Shown here: positions 1-10,267 of the stretch, piece by piece | How positions within the stretch are numbered: position 1 is the stretch's first letter | How the letters are laid out: each line of letters starts with the position of its first letter | Source: Myxococcaceae bacterium | GTDB taxonomy: Bacteria; Myxococcota; Myxococcia; Myxococcales; Myxococcaceae | DNA length: 55,758 nucleotides | Direction of reading: 5' to 3' | Assembly: GCA_019686135.1 (NCBI GenBank) | Contig: JADGHL010000018.1 | Coordinates: forward strand, 1-55,758 | The notes under the pieces: generated by a model | Told to the model about the DNA's origin: nothing | The model's database searches: none | What the model saw: only the letters and a program-made list of their open reading frames with translations | Translations under genes and position numbers: made by a program

Positions 1-2
1 CC

Positions 3-1697
3 CCCGCGCGCGCGCCTCCACCCGGTTGGACACTTCTCGCGCAGGCCGGGGGCGCCTCGCAGGCGCCCGCCCAGGCATCGCCCCCCGCGTTCAACCAACC
101 CAAGAACGAGCCCGAAGCGGCCGAACAGACCGAGGCGTACTATTCGACCGAAGAGAAGGTGACCGCCGCCTTCAACCGCTTCACGGCACCCGAGCTGAAG
201 AAGATCCAGTCCACGGCGGACCGGAAGCAGTTCCTCACGCGGATGTCGCTGTACCTGGGCCCGCACCCGGCGGCCGAAAATCACTTCGCGCAGATCCGGA
301 AGGTCCGGATCGCGGGCGACCACTGGCTGCACGATCTCGCGGCGACACGGCTCGAGCAGGTCGACGCCGCGATGAAGGCGAAGCAGCACCCGATGCCGGT
401 GACCGGCGTGACGTTCGGGCTGCGCGGACTGTGGAAGGGCCCGGTCGCGAGCAAAGGGAAGATGGTCCACGCCGTGGGCTTCGCGCTCGACTACCGCGCA
501 GTGACGAACCCGCACATCACCGACCCGCGGATCGTGGATCTGCAGTCCATCTACGTCCGGGACGCGATGCGGATCGACGTCGGGGCGATGCGGGAACGGC
601 ACCGGATCATCTCCGCGATGGGTCGTGGAGAGGCGAAGCCGGAGGAGATCCGGAACTTCGATGCCAGGTTCCATTCCGAGTACGTGGCAGCGGTCGGCGG
701 CTCGGAGGCGATGAAGTCCGCGCTTCCGAGCGCCCTCGTGTCCACGCTGCAGGAGCAGCGCGCCAGGTACGAAGAGATCCTCGCCCAAGAGCGCCACCTC
801 GCTGCGCTCTCGCGCCACCGGAAGCTCTCCGAGGCAGAGCGCCAGGAGCTCGAAGAGAAGCGTGCGGCTCTGGTCCAGGAGAAGAAGACCCTCAGGATGG
901 TCACCGGGCTCGCCCTCCTCCCGGTCATCTGGCGCGTGGTGGTTGCGCGTCAGGAATTTCTCCAGGCGAACCCGGGCGTCGAGAACCTCCCGGAGCCCGA
1001 GGAGATCGCGCGCAACGCCGCCTCGACTCAGAAGGCTGCCCAGGCGCGCTCGCGCGACGCGAATCGGGCCCAACGCGCGTTCGAGAAAGCCAACCGTACG
1101 CTCACGTCGGCGAGTAAGGCGCTGGAGCGCGCGACGAAGGCGAAGGAGGACGCCGCCAGGGCGCTCGCGAATGCCGGGAACGAGCGCCTGGCCGCGCGCT
1201 CCCGGAGAAGACTCGATCAGGCGGAGGCCGCGCGCGTCCGGGCGCAGCAGAAGCTCCAGGCCGCCGAGGAGGCGGTGGCGAGCGCGCAGGCCGCGCTCAC
1301 GGAGGCCCAGCAGGCCCTGGAGTTGGCACAGCGCGAAGCGGAGGAGTGGAAGGAGAAATCCGCGCTGATCCCAAAGGCAAAGTGGGCCGGCCGGCTCAAA
1401 CACCTGCTCGTCTCTCTGGCGATGGACCTGGACTTCGTTCTCAGGGGCAAGCGCGACGTGCAGGATCCTTCCATCGCGCAGTTGCTGGAGAAGGGATACT
1501 TCAACCCCGACGTGCCCGGCGGGAAGCAGAAGGGGTACGACGAGACCTTCATGCTGGAGATGGCGCACCGTGGGTTCACCCAGGGCGCCGAGTGGGAGCC
1601 GGGCAGCATCGACTCCATGCACTTCCAGCTCGTCGAGTCGGTGGAGACGCTGCAGCAACCGGAAGAGGTCGACAAGAACAAGGGGAAGAAGCCGTAG
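3..1697 (+). CDS. M15-type metallopeptidase with long coiled-coil insertion (5' partial)
   Basis: The frame is open to the window edge, so the true start lies to the left; the first in-frame start seen is GTG at 159 (512 residues from there). Two short motifs match the two halves of an M15 (VanY/L-Ala-D-Glu peptidase) zinc site: HAVGFALD (H104, D111 from GTG159), fitting the family pattern H-x3-G-x-A-x-D, and DSMHFQL near the end (D485, H488). Between them, about residues 190-410, lies an Ala/Arg/Glu-rich heptad-like coiled coil that normal M15 enzymes lack. The family cleaves peptidoglycan peptides, so a cell-wall hydrolase or secreted effector is the inference. The neighbour on the other strand is a Pvc16-like gene, which suggests linkage to a contractile injection system. 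The motif match was made by eye, so family assignment is moderate; the reading frame itself is secure. Confidence 0.7.
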   Translation, partial: PARAPPPGWTLLAQAGGASQAPAQASPPAFNQPKNEPEAAEQTEAYYSTEEKVTAAFNRFTAPELKKIQSTADRKQFLTRMSLYLGPHPAAENHFAQIRKVRIAGDHWLHDLAATRLEQVDAAMKAKQHPMPVTGVTFGLRGLWKGPVASKGKMVHAVGFALDYRAVTNPHITDPRIVDLQSIYVRDAMRIDVGAMRERHRIISAMGRGEAKPEEIRNFDARFHSEYVAAVGGSEAMKSALPSALVSTLQEQRARYEEILAQERHLAALSRHRKLSEAERQELEEKRAALVQEKKTLRMVTGLALLPVIWRVVVARQEFLQANPGVENLPEPEEIARNAASTQKAAQARSRDANRAQRAFEKANRTLTSASKALERATKAKEDAARALANAGNERLAARSRRRLDQAEAARVRAQQKLQAAEEAVASAQAALTEAQQALELAQREAEEWKEKSALIPKAKWAGRLKHLLVSLAMDLDFVLRGKRDVQDPSIAQLLEKGYFNPDVPGGKQKGYDETFMLEMAHRGFTQGAEWEPGSIDSMHFQLVESVETLQQPEEVDKNKGKKP

Positions 1698-1706
1698 CGG
1701 CGGCGC

Positions 1707-2642
1707 TCAGGGCTCAATCACCCCACCCCACTCGACCCCCAGGTGCACCGCCACGCCACGCCGGCGTGCGTACGCCTCGGGCGTCGTCGACCGGGACAGG
1801 TCCTCCTCGACGACGAGGAGGATCCCCACTCCGAGGTCCTCCACACTGCACGGAGCGGACTCGAGCTTCGCGCGGCCGAAGGCGTTCGCCGCGGCCGAGT
1901 CCAGGTAGAGGACCGGCGGCATGTCGGTCACGCCGTCCAGCCATCCTTTTCGTCCCTGTCGGGCTCGATCGCGAACACCATCGCCGGCGCGACGGCCGCG
2001 ACCCAGGCCCGGACCCGGGGAGAGAGCGCCGGCGCATCCCACGGCTGCTTCAGATCGACGAAGACCTGGTTTCGTTGAAGCCGTACCCGGAAGGTGCCTC
2101 CCCGGGCTTTCGTGGAGAGGCTCCAGTCCAACGGACGTCGCTCCAGCGCTTTGCAGCGGTGCTGGCGGGTTCGGCAATTCGAACGGCGAGGGTGATCGCC
2201 AAGTCCGGTTCGATCGCGGCGAACGTGCGGAGGATCTCCGGCCAGGCGGAGCCGGGCGGATTCGGCCTGAAGCGAAGCAGGGTGAGGACCACCGGCTTGC
2301 GGGCGTGGGCGAACATCCGTCGGCCGCCACGTCCGGGTCCGGATAGAGCAGCGGCCCCGAGAGAATGGGCGTGGTCTCCAGGCACTCCATCGCCTTGCCG
2401 AGGATGCGGTGCTCGTGCTCCGCGTTGTCCGCCCAGGCGGTGATGAGGAAGTGGATGTCCAGGGGCAGGTGCGCGCGCCCGTCGATGTGGCCGACGCCGG
2501 ACCACGCCGCGCGGAGCGTCTTGTTGAAGTCCACGCGGTAGGCGAACAGCGTCAACGCGGGAGTGGCGAACGAGGGCGTGTGCCCCGTCTGCAGCACCAG
2601 AACGAGCGCTTCATGCGTCACGTCCGCGCTCGAGCGGAGCAA
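1707..2642 (-). pseudogene. Pvc16/DUF4255-family protein, frameshifted
   Basis: The first ~100 residues (TTG start at 2642) resemble the DUF4255/Pvc16 domain: PALTLFAYRVDFN, then LPLDIHFLITAWA, then EHRILGKAMECLE and TPILSGPLLYPDPD. In contractile injection systems this family is a tail terminator/cap component. After about position 2330 the sensible translation moves to a second frame (FAHARKPVVLTLLRF and onward), near 2130 to a third frame (STKARGGTFRVRLQRNQVFV), and near 1940 back to the first frame, ending with HLGVEWGGVIEP and a stop at 1707. Three frame changes within 900 bp mean either a decayed gene or indel errors. It converges on the M15-like gene with only 9 bp between stops. No other injection-system gene is visible here; any would lie beyond the left edge. 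Confidence 0.6.
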
Positions 2643-2772
2643 CGCGGATGCCGGCCACGGTCACCCGGGAACGCGCCGCGCGGACGGCGCGATGGGCCGT
2701 GCGCGCGACCAACCGTCACGCAGACGCTCCGGGCGCCGCGACAAATCCGGCAGCCGCGCCGCTCAAAACGAA

Positions 2773-2804
2773 GGGCCCCCGCGTTCGCTTGAACGCAGGG
2801 GCCC
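2773..2804 (-). terminator. Intrinsic terminator of the collagen-like lipoprotein gene
   Basis: The arms GGGCCCC-C-GCGTTC and GAACGC-A-GGGGCCC pair around a GCTT loop, giving a 13-bp GC-rich stem with one internal mismatch. Read on the minus strand it lies 24 bp past the stop at 2829 and is followed by TTCGTTTTG, a short T-rich tract, as expected for a rho-independent terminator. Confidence 0.7.
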
Positions 2805-2828
2805 GTTCAGCGGAGGCCGAGCCGTGAG

Positions 2829-4208
2829 CTACTGAAGCTTCACGGTCAGGGTGTAATGACCGTCGAACTGATCTCCCTGATCTCCATAAGTGCCGATGCG
2901 GATGTAGTAGTCGCCGGCGGTGGTGAGGGTGGGCGTGGTGAACGTCACGTCCTCGTACATGTTGTTGCTCGTCGCGATGGAGGTCGTGCCGTTGGCCGCC
3001 AGCAGCTCGATCACGAAGTCCGCGTTGGCGTCCGGCTTAGTGTTCGTGAACACCAGCTTCTTGCCCACGTCCGCGGCATCGAGCGTGAACTTGTAGAAGT
3101 CGTTCTCGTCATCCGTGAAGGTGAGATCGCCGTCGCTGATCGAGAACGGCAGCGAGGTGATGGCGACCGCGGAGGCGGTGTCATTGTTCGGCTCGGTGTC
3201 GTGAACGTCGCTGAAGACCGAGAACGCGATCGTGAACTCTCCCGCCGCCTCGTCGGAGAAGACGATGAGGTAGTAGTCGCCCGGCGTCGCCACCTCGAAG
3301 GTCGGGTTGGAGTCATCGGTCACGTAGCCGGAGATGGAGCCGGTGCTGTCGAGGACGTAGAAGCCGAGCTCGCCCTCCTCGGTGGTGTCGTTCCACGTGG
3401 CGGAAATGGCGTAGGTGCCCGCGTTCGCTGCGTGGAACTTCCAGGTCTTCGACGCGCCCACCGACGCGAGGGTGCCGGTCCCGCCGGTGGGGTCGAGGTT
3501 CTCGACCTGTCCGGCCTCGACGGTCACGGTCACGGCAATGCTGGCGAGGTTCCCGCCCGCGCCCGTCGCGTCGAGGTGGAACTCCTGGGCGCCGAGCGGC
3601 GCGGTGAGATCCGGCAGAACCTCGATGTACAGGATGTCCCCGTCGATGCTGTACGGCGCCGGGTTCAGCTCGGGGGCGCCCGAGATGGCGTAGTCGCTGA
3701 CGCTGGAGCTCCAGGCGAAGTCGGGATCGTTGTTCTGGATCCCCACCAGCACGCGCCCGAGCCGCGGGACGGTCGGCGTCCCCACTACCTCCAGCGGAGC
3801 GATCAAGGTGAACGCGCCGGCATAGGTGAGATCGCCGTCGCCGTCGGTCACGGTCACGTCACGGACACCGGCCTCTGCGCCCACGGTGACGTCGATGTCC
3901 ACCGACAGCGCCGTCGGGCTGGCCACTACCACGTTCTTCACGACCACGCCCGCGCCGAAGGTCACCGTCGGCGGGTTCTCCGTGTCCCACTCGGTGGCAA
4001 AGCCGCTGATCTGCAGGTGGTGCGACTCGCCGATGAGCACCCGGTCCGGGAGGACGGCGCTGATGCTCGCGCCCGCCTCGAAGCCCGGCCCCTGCGGGCC
4101 CGGATCGCCCTTCGGCCCCGGCTCGCCCTGCGGCCCGGCGGGGCCGGCGCAGGCGACCAGCGCCACGGCGGCTGAAGCGATGAGCGTCTTCTTGAATGAC
4201 AAGTACAT
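2829..4208 (-). CDS. Collagen-like lipoprotein with pre-peptidase C-terminal (PPC) domains
   Basis: The 459-residue protein starts at ATG 4208, behind a good AGAGGAGG ribosome site; a longer frame upstream has no signal peptide at its front, so this start is preferred. Residues 1-20 form a lipoprotein signal ending ALVAC (C20). Directly after it come seven collagen-type Gly-X-Y triplets (GPAGPQGEPGPKGDPGPQGP). The rest is beta-rich: an Ig/IPT-like region, then two segments resembling bacterial PPC domains, each ending in a GDYYLIV or GDYYIRIG strand; the second begins DTEPNNDTASAV, a typical PPC entry. PPC domains usually accompany secreted proteases but no protease domain is present. Likely an outer-membrane-anchored surface or adhesive protein; the specific role is unknown. 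A terminator follows the gene. Confidence 0.85.
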   Translation of the reverse strand: MYLSFKKTLIASAAVALVACAGPAGPQGEPGPKGDPGPQGPGFEAGASISAVLPDRVLIGESHHLQISGFATEWDTENPPTVTFGAGVVVKNVVVASPTALSVDIDVTVGAEAGVRDVTVTDGDGDLTYAGAFTLIAPLEVVGTPTVPRLGRVLVGIQNNDPDFAWSSSVSDYAISGAPELNPAPYSIDGDILYIEVLPDLTAPLGAQEFHLDATGAGGNLASIAVTVTVEAGQVENLDPTGGTGTLASVGASKTWKFHAANAGTYAISATWNDTTEEGELGFYVLDSTGSISGYVTDDSNPTFEVATPGDYYLIVFSDEAAGEFTIAFSVFSDVHDTEPNNDTASAVAITSLPFSISDGDLTFTDDENDFYKFTLDAADVGKKLVFTNTKPDANADFVIELLAANGTTSIATSNNMYEDVTFTTPTLTTAGDYYIRIGTYGDQGDQFDGHYTLTVKLQ

Positions 4209-4383
4209 GTCCTGGCTGCCTCCTCTGCTGCGTTGCGCCGGCTTCCGGCCTGCCGAGCGGGGGTGCGTGCGTACCGCACATGTCGGCGCAAAAACAAGCA
4301 GCAATCCCGGATCGGGGAGGAATGCACAGACAGTCCGCGCGTTTCGCTGGCTCCCCTCACGGTGCGGAGACTAAGAGACCCCT

Positions 4384-5409
4384 ATGGACGCAGCCGCCCC
4401 CCACACGGCCAATGCAGAGGTGTCGAACGAGGATCTGCGCGCGGTCGCGGAGCTCGCGGACGCCCGGAAGCGGATCTCGGATCAGATCGAAAAGCGGATC
4501 GTCGGCCAGCGCGAGGTGGTGGAGCACCTCCTCATCGCCCTCTTCTCGCGCGGCCACTGTCTGTTCGTGGGCGTGCCGGGGCTGGCCAAGACGCTGCTCA
4601 TCTCCACGCTGGCGGAGGTGCTCAACCTCTCCTTCAACCGGGTCCAGTTCACGCCGGACCTGATGCCCTCCGACATCACCGGCACCGACATCCTCGAGGA
4701 GGACCGCACCACCGGCCGGCGCACCTTCCGCTTCGTCAAGGGGCCGCTGTTCGCCAACATCATCCTCGCCGACGAGGTGAACCGGACGCCGCCGAAGACG
4801 CAGGCCGCCCTGCTGCAGGCGATGCAAGAGTACCGCGTCACCGCGGGCGGGACGACCTATCCGCTCGATCTGCCGTTCCTGGTCTTCGCCACCCAGAACC
4901 CGATCGAACAGGAGGGCACCTACCCGCTCCCCGAGGCGCAGCTCGACCGGTTCATGTTCCTGGTGGACGTGGGCTACCCCACCGCCGAAGAGGAGGTGCA
5001 GATCGTCCGGAGCACCACCGGCGAGAAACAGCCGCCGCTCGAGAAGGTGCTCGCGCCGGATCAGATCCTCCGGCTGCAGGAACTGGTGCGGCGCGTCCCG
5101 GTCCCCGACCACGTCGTCCGCTACGCGGTGGAGCTGGTCCGCCGCACGCGCCCGAAGGAGCCGGGAGCGCCGGACTTCATCGCCCGCAACGTGGCCTGGG
5201 GCGCAGGCCCCCGCGCCTCGCAGTACCTCGTCATCGCCGCCAAGGCCCGGGCCATCCTGTCCGGCCGCTTCGCTGCCAGCGTGGAGGACGTCACGGCGCT
5301 CGCCCGGCCGGTGCTGCGCCACCGCGTGCTCCCCAACTTCCACGCCGAGTCGGAGGGCATCACCTCCGTCAAGCTCATCGACCAGCTGATCGACTCGGTG
5401 AAGGGCTGA
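4384..5409 (+). CDS. MoxR-family AAA+ ATPase
   Basis: The 341-residue protein carries a Walker A GVPGLAKT (63-70), Walker B ILADEVN (127-133), sensor 1 ATQNP (169-173) and the LDRF arginine-finger region (187-190), all intact. The length is typical for MoxR proteins, which act as chaperone ATPases for partners with von Willebrand A (VWA) domains. It starts at ATG 4384 and is followed after 8 bp by a DUF58 gene and then a BatA-like VWA gene, the classical MoxR-DUF58-VWA order. Such clusters are linked to envelope stress or assembly of secreted complexes (Bat aerotolerance genes in Bacteroides are the named relatives); the client here is not evident. The 175 bp upstream is shared with the divergent lipoprotein gene and presumably holds both promoters. 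Confidence 0.93.
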   Translation: MDAAAPHTANAEVSNEDLRAVAELADARKRISDQIEKRIVGQREVVEHLLIALFSRGHCLFVGVPGLAKTLLISTLAEVLNLSFNRVQFTPDLMPSDITGTDILEEDRTTGRRTFRFVKGPLFANIILADEVNRTPPKTQAALLQAMQEYRVTAGGTTYPLDLPFLVFATQNPIEQEGTYPLPEAQLDRFMFLVDVGYPTAEEEVQIVRSTTGEKQPPLEKVLAPDQILRLQELVRRVPVPDHVVRYAVELVRRTRPKEPGAPDFIARNVAWGAGPRASQYLVIAAKARAILSGRFAASVEDVTALARPVLRHRVLPNFHAESEGITSVKLIDQLIDSVKG

Positions 5410-5417
5410 TCCGGCGC

Positions 5418-6301
<884 letters not shown>

Positions 6302-6305
<4 letters not shown>

Positions 6306-8404
6306 CGTTCGCCCAGCCGCTCTTTCTGTTGGGCGCGCTCGCGGCGCTGATCCCGCTTTTGGTCCACCTCTTCGACCGGCGCCGGCCCCGCCCACTCCCG
6401 TTCGGGGCGATCGCCTTCGTGCTCCGCAGTCAGCGGCGCACCGCGTCCCGGCTCAAGCTGCGCCGGCTGCTGCTCTACGCGCTGCGCACCCTCATCCTGC
6501 TGGCCATCCCCATCGCGCTGGCGCGCCCGCAGTTCCGCCGCGACGCACAGGCGGCGGCGCTGGCCCGCGGTCCCGCGGCGACCTCCATCGTCCTCGATGC
6601 CTCGCTGTCGATGCGCTACGACACCGGCCAGGGGACGCTGTTCGAGAAGGGCAGAGAGCTGGCCCGCGCCGCGCTCCGCGACCTGCGCGCGGAGGAACCC
6701 GCCAACGTCGTCGTCTGCGCGCCCAACGCCCAGCCGCCCGGAGCGCCGCTGTTCGATCGCGGCCGGCTGCGGTCGATCATCGACGACGCGAAGCCGACCT
6801 TCCAGCCCGCGGATCTCAACCGCTGCCTCGAGCTCGCCGCGCGCTCGCTCGAGGAGAGCCCGCTTGCAGCCAAGCGGATCGTCCTCATCTCCGACTTCAC
6901 CCAGAACGCGTTCCACCTCGAGGCACCTGCGCCCACGGTGAAGGGCCCCAACGGCGAACCGCTCCGGCCGGAGGTGATCCTCCGGGACGCGGCGGGGGGC
7001 CAGAAGGCGCTGCCCAACCGGGCGATCGTCGACCTCCGGATCGAACCGGCGCTGCAGGCGGGGCCACGTACCTTCCAGTTCACCGTCACCGCGCGGAACT
7101 TCTCCGACGAGGCGATGAACGACGTGGAGGCGTCGCTGCGCCTGGGCGATCAAACCGTCTCCAAGGGCTTCCTCGAGCTGCCGGCGCACGGCACGGCGCA
7201 GAAGGTGCTCACCTGGCGCTTCGAAGATGGCGGGACCTTCCGCGGCGCGGTGGCGCTGAGCGGCGACGGGCTGCGCGAGGACGACGTGCGGCCGTTCGTG
7301 CTCCAGGTCCCCAAAGAGATCCGCGCGCTGGTGGTGAACGGCGCGCCCAGCTCGGTGCGCTACCGCGACGAGGCGTTCTTCGTCGACGCGGCGCTCTCCT
7401 CCCAAGGCTCTCCGGTGCGCGAGTCGATGCGGGACGCGGCGGCGGCCTTCCGGGAGGACTTCGGCCAGTACGACCTCCTCTACCTGCTGAACGTCGCCGC
7501 GCCCCCGCCGGATGTGGCGGCGAAGCTGGTGGCCTTCGTGGAGAACGGCGGCGGGCTCTTTATCTCCATGGGCGACCACGTCGAGCCGGAGGCGTGGAAC
7601 CAGGCGCTCGGCGCGATCCTCCCGCGGCCTTTGCGTCTCGTGAAGACCGCGGCGGTGCCGGGCGAGGAAGAGGCGGCGGCGCACGCGGCGAAGCTCGGGC
7701 AGATCGACCTCGGGCACCCGATCTTCTCGCCGTTTACCGGCCAGGCAGGTGAGGGCCTCGTGAGCGCGCGCTTCTACAAGTACATGCTGCTGGAGGCGAA
7801 CGGCGAGAAGGGCCAGGGCGCGCAGATCCTCGCCACCTTCGACGACGGCGCGCCCGCCTTCGCGCTGGCGCGGCGGGGCAAGGGCCGCGTGGTCCTCTTC
7901 ACCTCCACGGTGGATCGCGACTGGTCGGACCTGGCGATCCGCACCTCGTTTCTGCCGCTCATCCAGCGGACCTCCTCGTTCCTCACCGGTTCGCTCGAGG
8001 AGCGCGAAGAGATGCGGGTGCGCGTGGGCGGCACGGTGACCCTGCGGCCCGAGGGCAACCAGCAGCCGGCCGAAATCCGCGCGCCCTCCGGAGAGGCGGT
8101 GACCCACAAGGCGAACGAGGATGGGACCATCACCACCGGCCCTGCCCTAGAGCCGGGCGTGTACGAGGTACGCGACGGCCGCGGCCAGGCCATTGCGTCG
8201 CTGACGTTTGCCGCGGTGCTCGATCCGGCGGAGAGCGATCTCACCCGGATCCAGATGGACGCGCTGGAGTCGTGGTTCGGCGAGGCGACGGTGAAGCACG
8301 GTGACGGTGCCAACGGCGACGAGCCGCGGGTGCCGCTGTGGACCTGGCTCATCGCCGCAGCTGCGGCGGCGTTCTTCTTCGAGGGCGTCCTGTTGAGGAA
8401 GTGA
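6302..8404 (+). CDS. BatA-like membrane protein with VWA domain
   Basis: The 700-residue protein starts at ATG 6302, overlapping the DUF58 stop. The N-terminus matches the BatA (aerotolerance regulator N-terminal) domain: membrane helix at about 7-24, a basic loop FDRRRPRPLPF, second helix at about 57-74 followed by ARPQFRR. A VWA domain follows with MIDAS motif DASLSM (99-104; D99, S101, S103). A large periplasmic-type region fills residues ~230-670, including a glutamine amidotransferase-like fold candidate around VVNGAPSSVRYRDEAFFVD, as seen in family members. A C-terminal helix (about 678-694) precedes the end LLRK. Together with MoxR and DUF58 it forms a three-gene operon, presumably an envelope-associated module. 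A C-terminal two-gene set (BatB/BatC type) is not present here. Confidence 0.9.
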
Positions 8405-8448
8405 CCGGCGCCGGTTCAGCGGACGCCGGCCTTCGCCGAAGCGGCCTA
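8404..8448. terminator. Candidate bidirectional terminator between convergent genes
   Basis: The gap between the convergent BatA-like and SAF-domain genes holds a perfect 12-bp palindrome ACCGGCGCCGGT (8404-8415) and then GGCC-TTC-GCC-GAA-GC-GGCC. Both could fold into GC-rich hairpins in either transcript. There is no clear T tract, so this is only a candidate. Confidence 0.3.
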
Positions 8449-8838
8449 GGGCGCGAGCACCCGCGCGCGCAGCTCCGCCACCTGTTCCTGTGCGGTCTTT
8501 CCTTTGAGCGCCCCGAAGCACCGCACCGACGCCTCGTCGCGCCGGGAAGGCTCGAACATCGACCACAGGATGGGGTCGTCGTGGAGCACCGGCACCGTGA
8601 CCGGTTGATCGATGAGGTACGAGGCGAACTCCGGCCGGACGAAGGAGCTGGTCACCTGGGCCCGGGGGAGCGAAGCCTGCGCGAGGTCCTCCATCCGGAG
8701 CGGCACTCCGGCCGGGATGTCCCGCAGTGCCACGAGGACCGTCACGGTGTCCGCGCCCTTCTTTTCTGCGGACGCCGCGCCCATCACCAGAACGCCGGCG
8801 ACCACGGCCAACGCCGCCACGACGCGAATCGGCTTCAT
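8446..8838 (-). CDS. SAF-domain (CpaB-like) secreted protein, single domain
   Basis: The 130-residue protein has an N-terminal signal-like helix (MKPIRVVAALAVVAGVLVMG) ending ASA, then a single SAF domain from about residue 32 (VTVLVALRDIPAGVPLRMED). SAF domains occur in CpaB/RcpC of Flp pilus assembly and in antifreeze/sialate synthase proteins. After the domain come a Trp-containing strand (ILWSMF) and a Cys (VRCFGAL), a pattern shared with the two upstream genes. It is the last gene of a three-gene operon; its ATG overlaps the preceding stop by 4 bp. No pilus (tad) gene lies nearby, so the function is open. Probably periplasmic. Confidence 0.75.
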   Translation of the reverse strand: MKPIRVVAALAVVAGVLVMGAASAEKKGADTVTVLVALRDIPAGVPLRMEDLAQASLPRAQVTSSFVRPEFASYLIDQPVTVPVLHDDPILWSMFEPSRRDEASVRCFGALKGKTAQEQVAELRARVLAP

Positions 8839-9650
8839 TTCTTCACCTCGGGCGCGAAGAACGCGGCGGCTTCACGCGCCGCAGACTGAACGATGGCCTC
8901 AGGCACCACCCCATCCGCCTCGAGCAGGCAGCTCACTGCGGACCTCGGCGCGACGGCGTCGTCCACGAATTGCCATTGGAGGGGGTCTCCCATTTGCAGC
9001 TCCGCGGTGACCTTCCGGCCGACGAGGGCCGCGCGGTCCGCCGCGGGCACCTTGCTGGCGGTGACGAATGTCGCCGGCCACGACGCGGTGGTGAGCATCT
9101 CGTCCTTGAGCACCGTGCCGACCGGCACGTCGACCGCGGCGGTCACGATGGTCACGTTGCCGTTCGCATCGGGGACGACGACGGGCAACCCGCGCGCGGC
9201 TGCCGGTTTCACGTCCCGGCCTGCGCGGTCGAGGAAGGCATCGACGGCGCGGGCGCGCTCCGCCGCCACCGCCGCGTCGACGCGCAGAGCAATCGACTGA
9301 ACGCAGCGGGCGACGTCCGGATGCCCGCCGAGCGCGACGAAGTGCTGCCACTCGATCGTGCTTCCGGCCTTCAGCGGAGTCATGACCTCCCGGCCAACGA
9401 CCCGCGCGGCGTCCTCGGGCTTCAGCATGGCGCCGTTCACGTACCGCTGCGGGATCGTTCGGCGCGTTAGCATGTCGGCGGTGAGCTTTGTGTTCGCCGG
9501 CACGTCCTGGCCTGCCACGAGCACCTGGATCGGCGGCGAGTCGATCTGTTGATCGCTCGGCTTCGTCCCGGTCAGGTTCAAGGCGAGCACTCCGACCACC
9601 GCGATGGCGACGAGCGCGCCGCCCAATGCTCCGGCCGTCGACGGTTTCAT
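8835..9650 (-). CDS. Tandem SAF-domain (CpaB-like) membrane-anchored protein
   Basis: The 271-residue protein starts at ATG 9650, overlapping the upstream stop by 4 bp. An N-terminal membrane helix (about 6-27) is followed by two SAF units: unit one from IQVLVAGQDVPANTKL (~41) and unit two from VTIVTAAVDVPVGTVL (~166). Both contain the P...V.......LVGR/VVGR pattern of CpaB SAF domains, then a W-Q-x-F strand and one Cys (VARCVQS, AVSCLLEA). The repeated design suggests internal duplication. Family knowledge places SAF proteins such as CpaB in the periplasm, where they bind carbohydrate polymers or stabilise secretin complexes. The operon context of three SAF proteins without pilus genes is unusual. 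Confidence 0.8.
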   Translation of the reverse strand: MKPSTAGALGGALVAIAVVGVLALNLTGTKPSDQQIDSPPIQVLVAGQDVPANTKLTADMLTRRTIPQRYVNGAMLKPEDAARVVGREVMTPLKAGSTIEWQHFVALGGHPDVARCVQSIALRVDAAVAAERARAVDAFLDRAGRDVKPAAARGLPVVVPDANGNVTIVTAAVDVPVGTVLKDEMLTTASWPATFVTASKVPAADRAALVGRKVTAELQMGDPLQWQFVDDAVAPRSAVSCLLEADGVVPEAIVQSAAREAAAFFAPEVKK

Positions 9651-10150
9651 GGCGCACCTCCGGCGAGCTGGGCCCGAATCTCATCGACCGTCTGCGGTGG
9701 TGGCGGGGAATTGGACGCGCCGGGCCACGCGCTCCGGCAGGCGCTCACCAGTGGGGACACGGGGACGCGCGCACGGGAGCTGATCTGGGCCAGCTCGAAC
9801 CAGGGCTGGCGAAGTGGCTGCCCCGCACTGAGCGGGACGAAGATCTTCAGGCCCCTGTAAGACGAGGCTGAGCTCGCCCGGACCATGTCCTGGGTCAAGA
9901 GCTCGGTCGGAATGGAGCGTTGGTCGATCGCGTCGACCTCCACCGTCGCTCCGGCCGGAATATCCCTCGCAGCGACCACCACGGCCTCTGTCAGATCCGA
10001 GCGACTCCGGCTTGTCGGTCGCGCCTTTTTCACCAGCACAACGCCAACGCCCGCAGCCACACCGCCCGCCACGGCCGCCGTGACGATGAACCCGGCGATC
10101 GCTCCGAGCAGCGCCGGCCGAAGCGAAGTCGGTTTCGCTTCACCTGTCAT
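9647..10150 (-). CDS. SAF-domain (CpaB-like) membrane-anchored protein
   Basis: The 167-residue protein starts at ATG 10150 behind a strong GGGGGAG site. The much longer frame reading in from 11995 is the shadow of nagZ and a lipoprotein gene on the other strand. Residues ~12-40 form a long Ala/Val/Gly membrane helix; a SAF domain starts near AVVVAARDIPAGATVEVDAI. A PWF element and a Cys (LVSACRSAW) follow, as in its two downstream neighbours. It is the first gene of a tightly overlapping three-gene operon. The 117-bp gap to the divergent lipoprotein gene at 10268 should contain the promoter. Confidence 0.78.
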   Translation of the reverse strand: MTGEAKPTSLRPALLGAIAGFIVTAAVAGGVAAGVGVVLVKKARPTSRSRSDLTEAVVVAARDIPAGATVEVDAIDQRSIPTELLTQDMVRASSASSYRGLKIFVPLSAGQPLRQPWFELAQISSRARVPVSPLVSACRSAWPGASNSPPPPQTVDEIRAQLAGGAP

Positions 10151-10267
10151 GGACTCCCCCCTGATGAGTGCGGAGCAGGTTGTATCAGAGGTCGGCCGGC
10201 GAGTGGACGAGCGGCCGGCGTGGCTCTTCGCTTCCGGCTGCGCAGCGTGACCCGTACAGTGCGCCCC

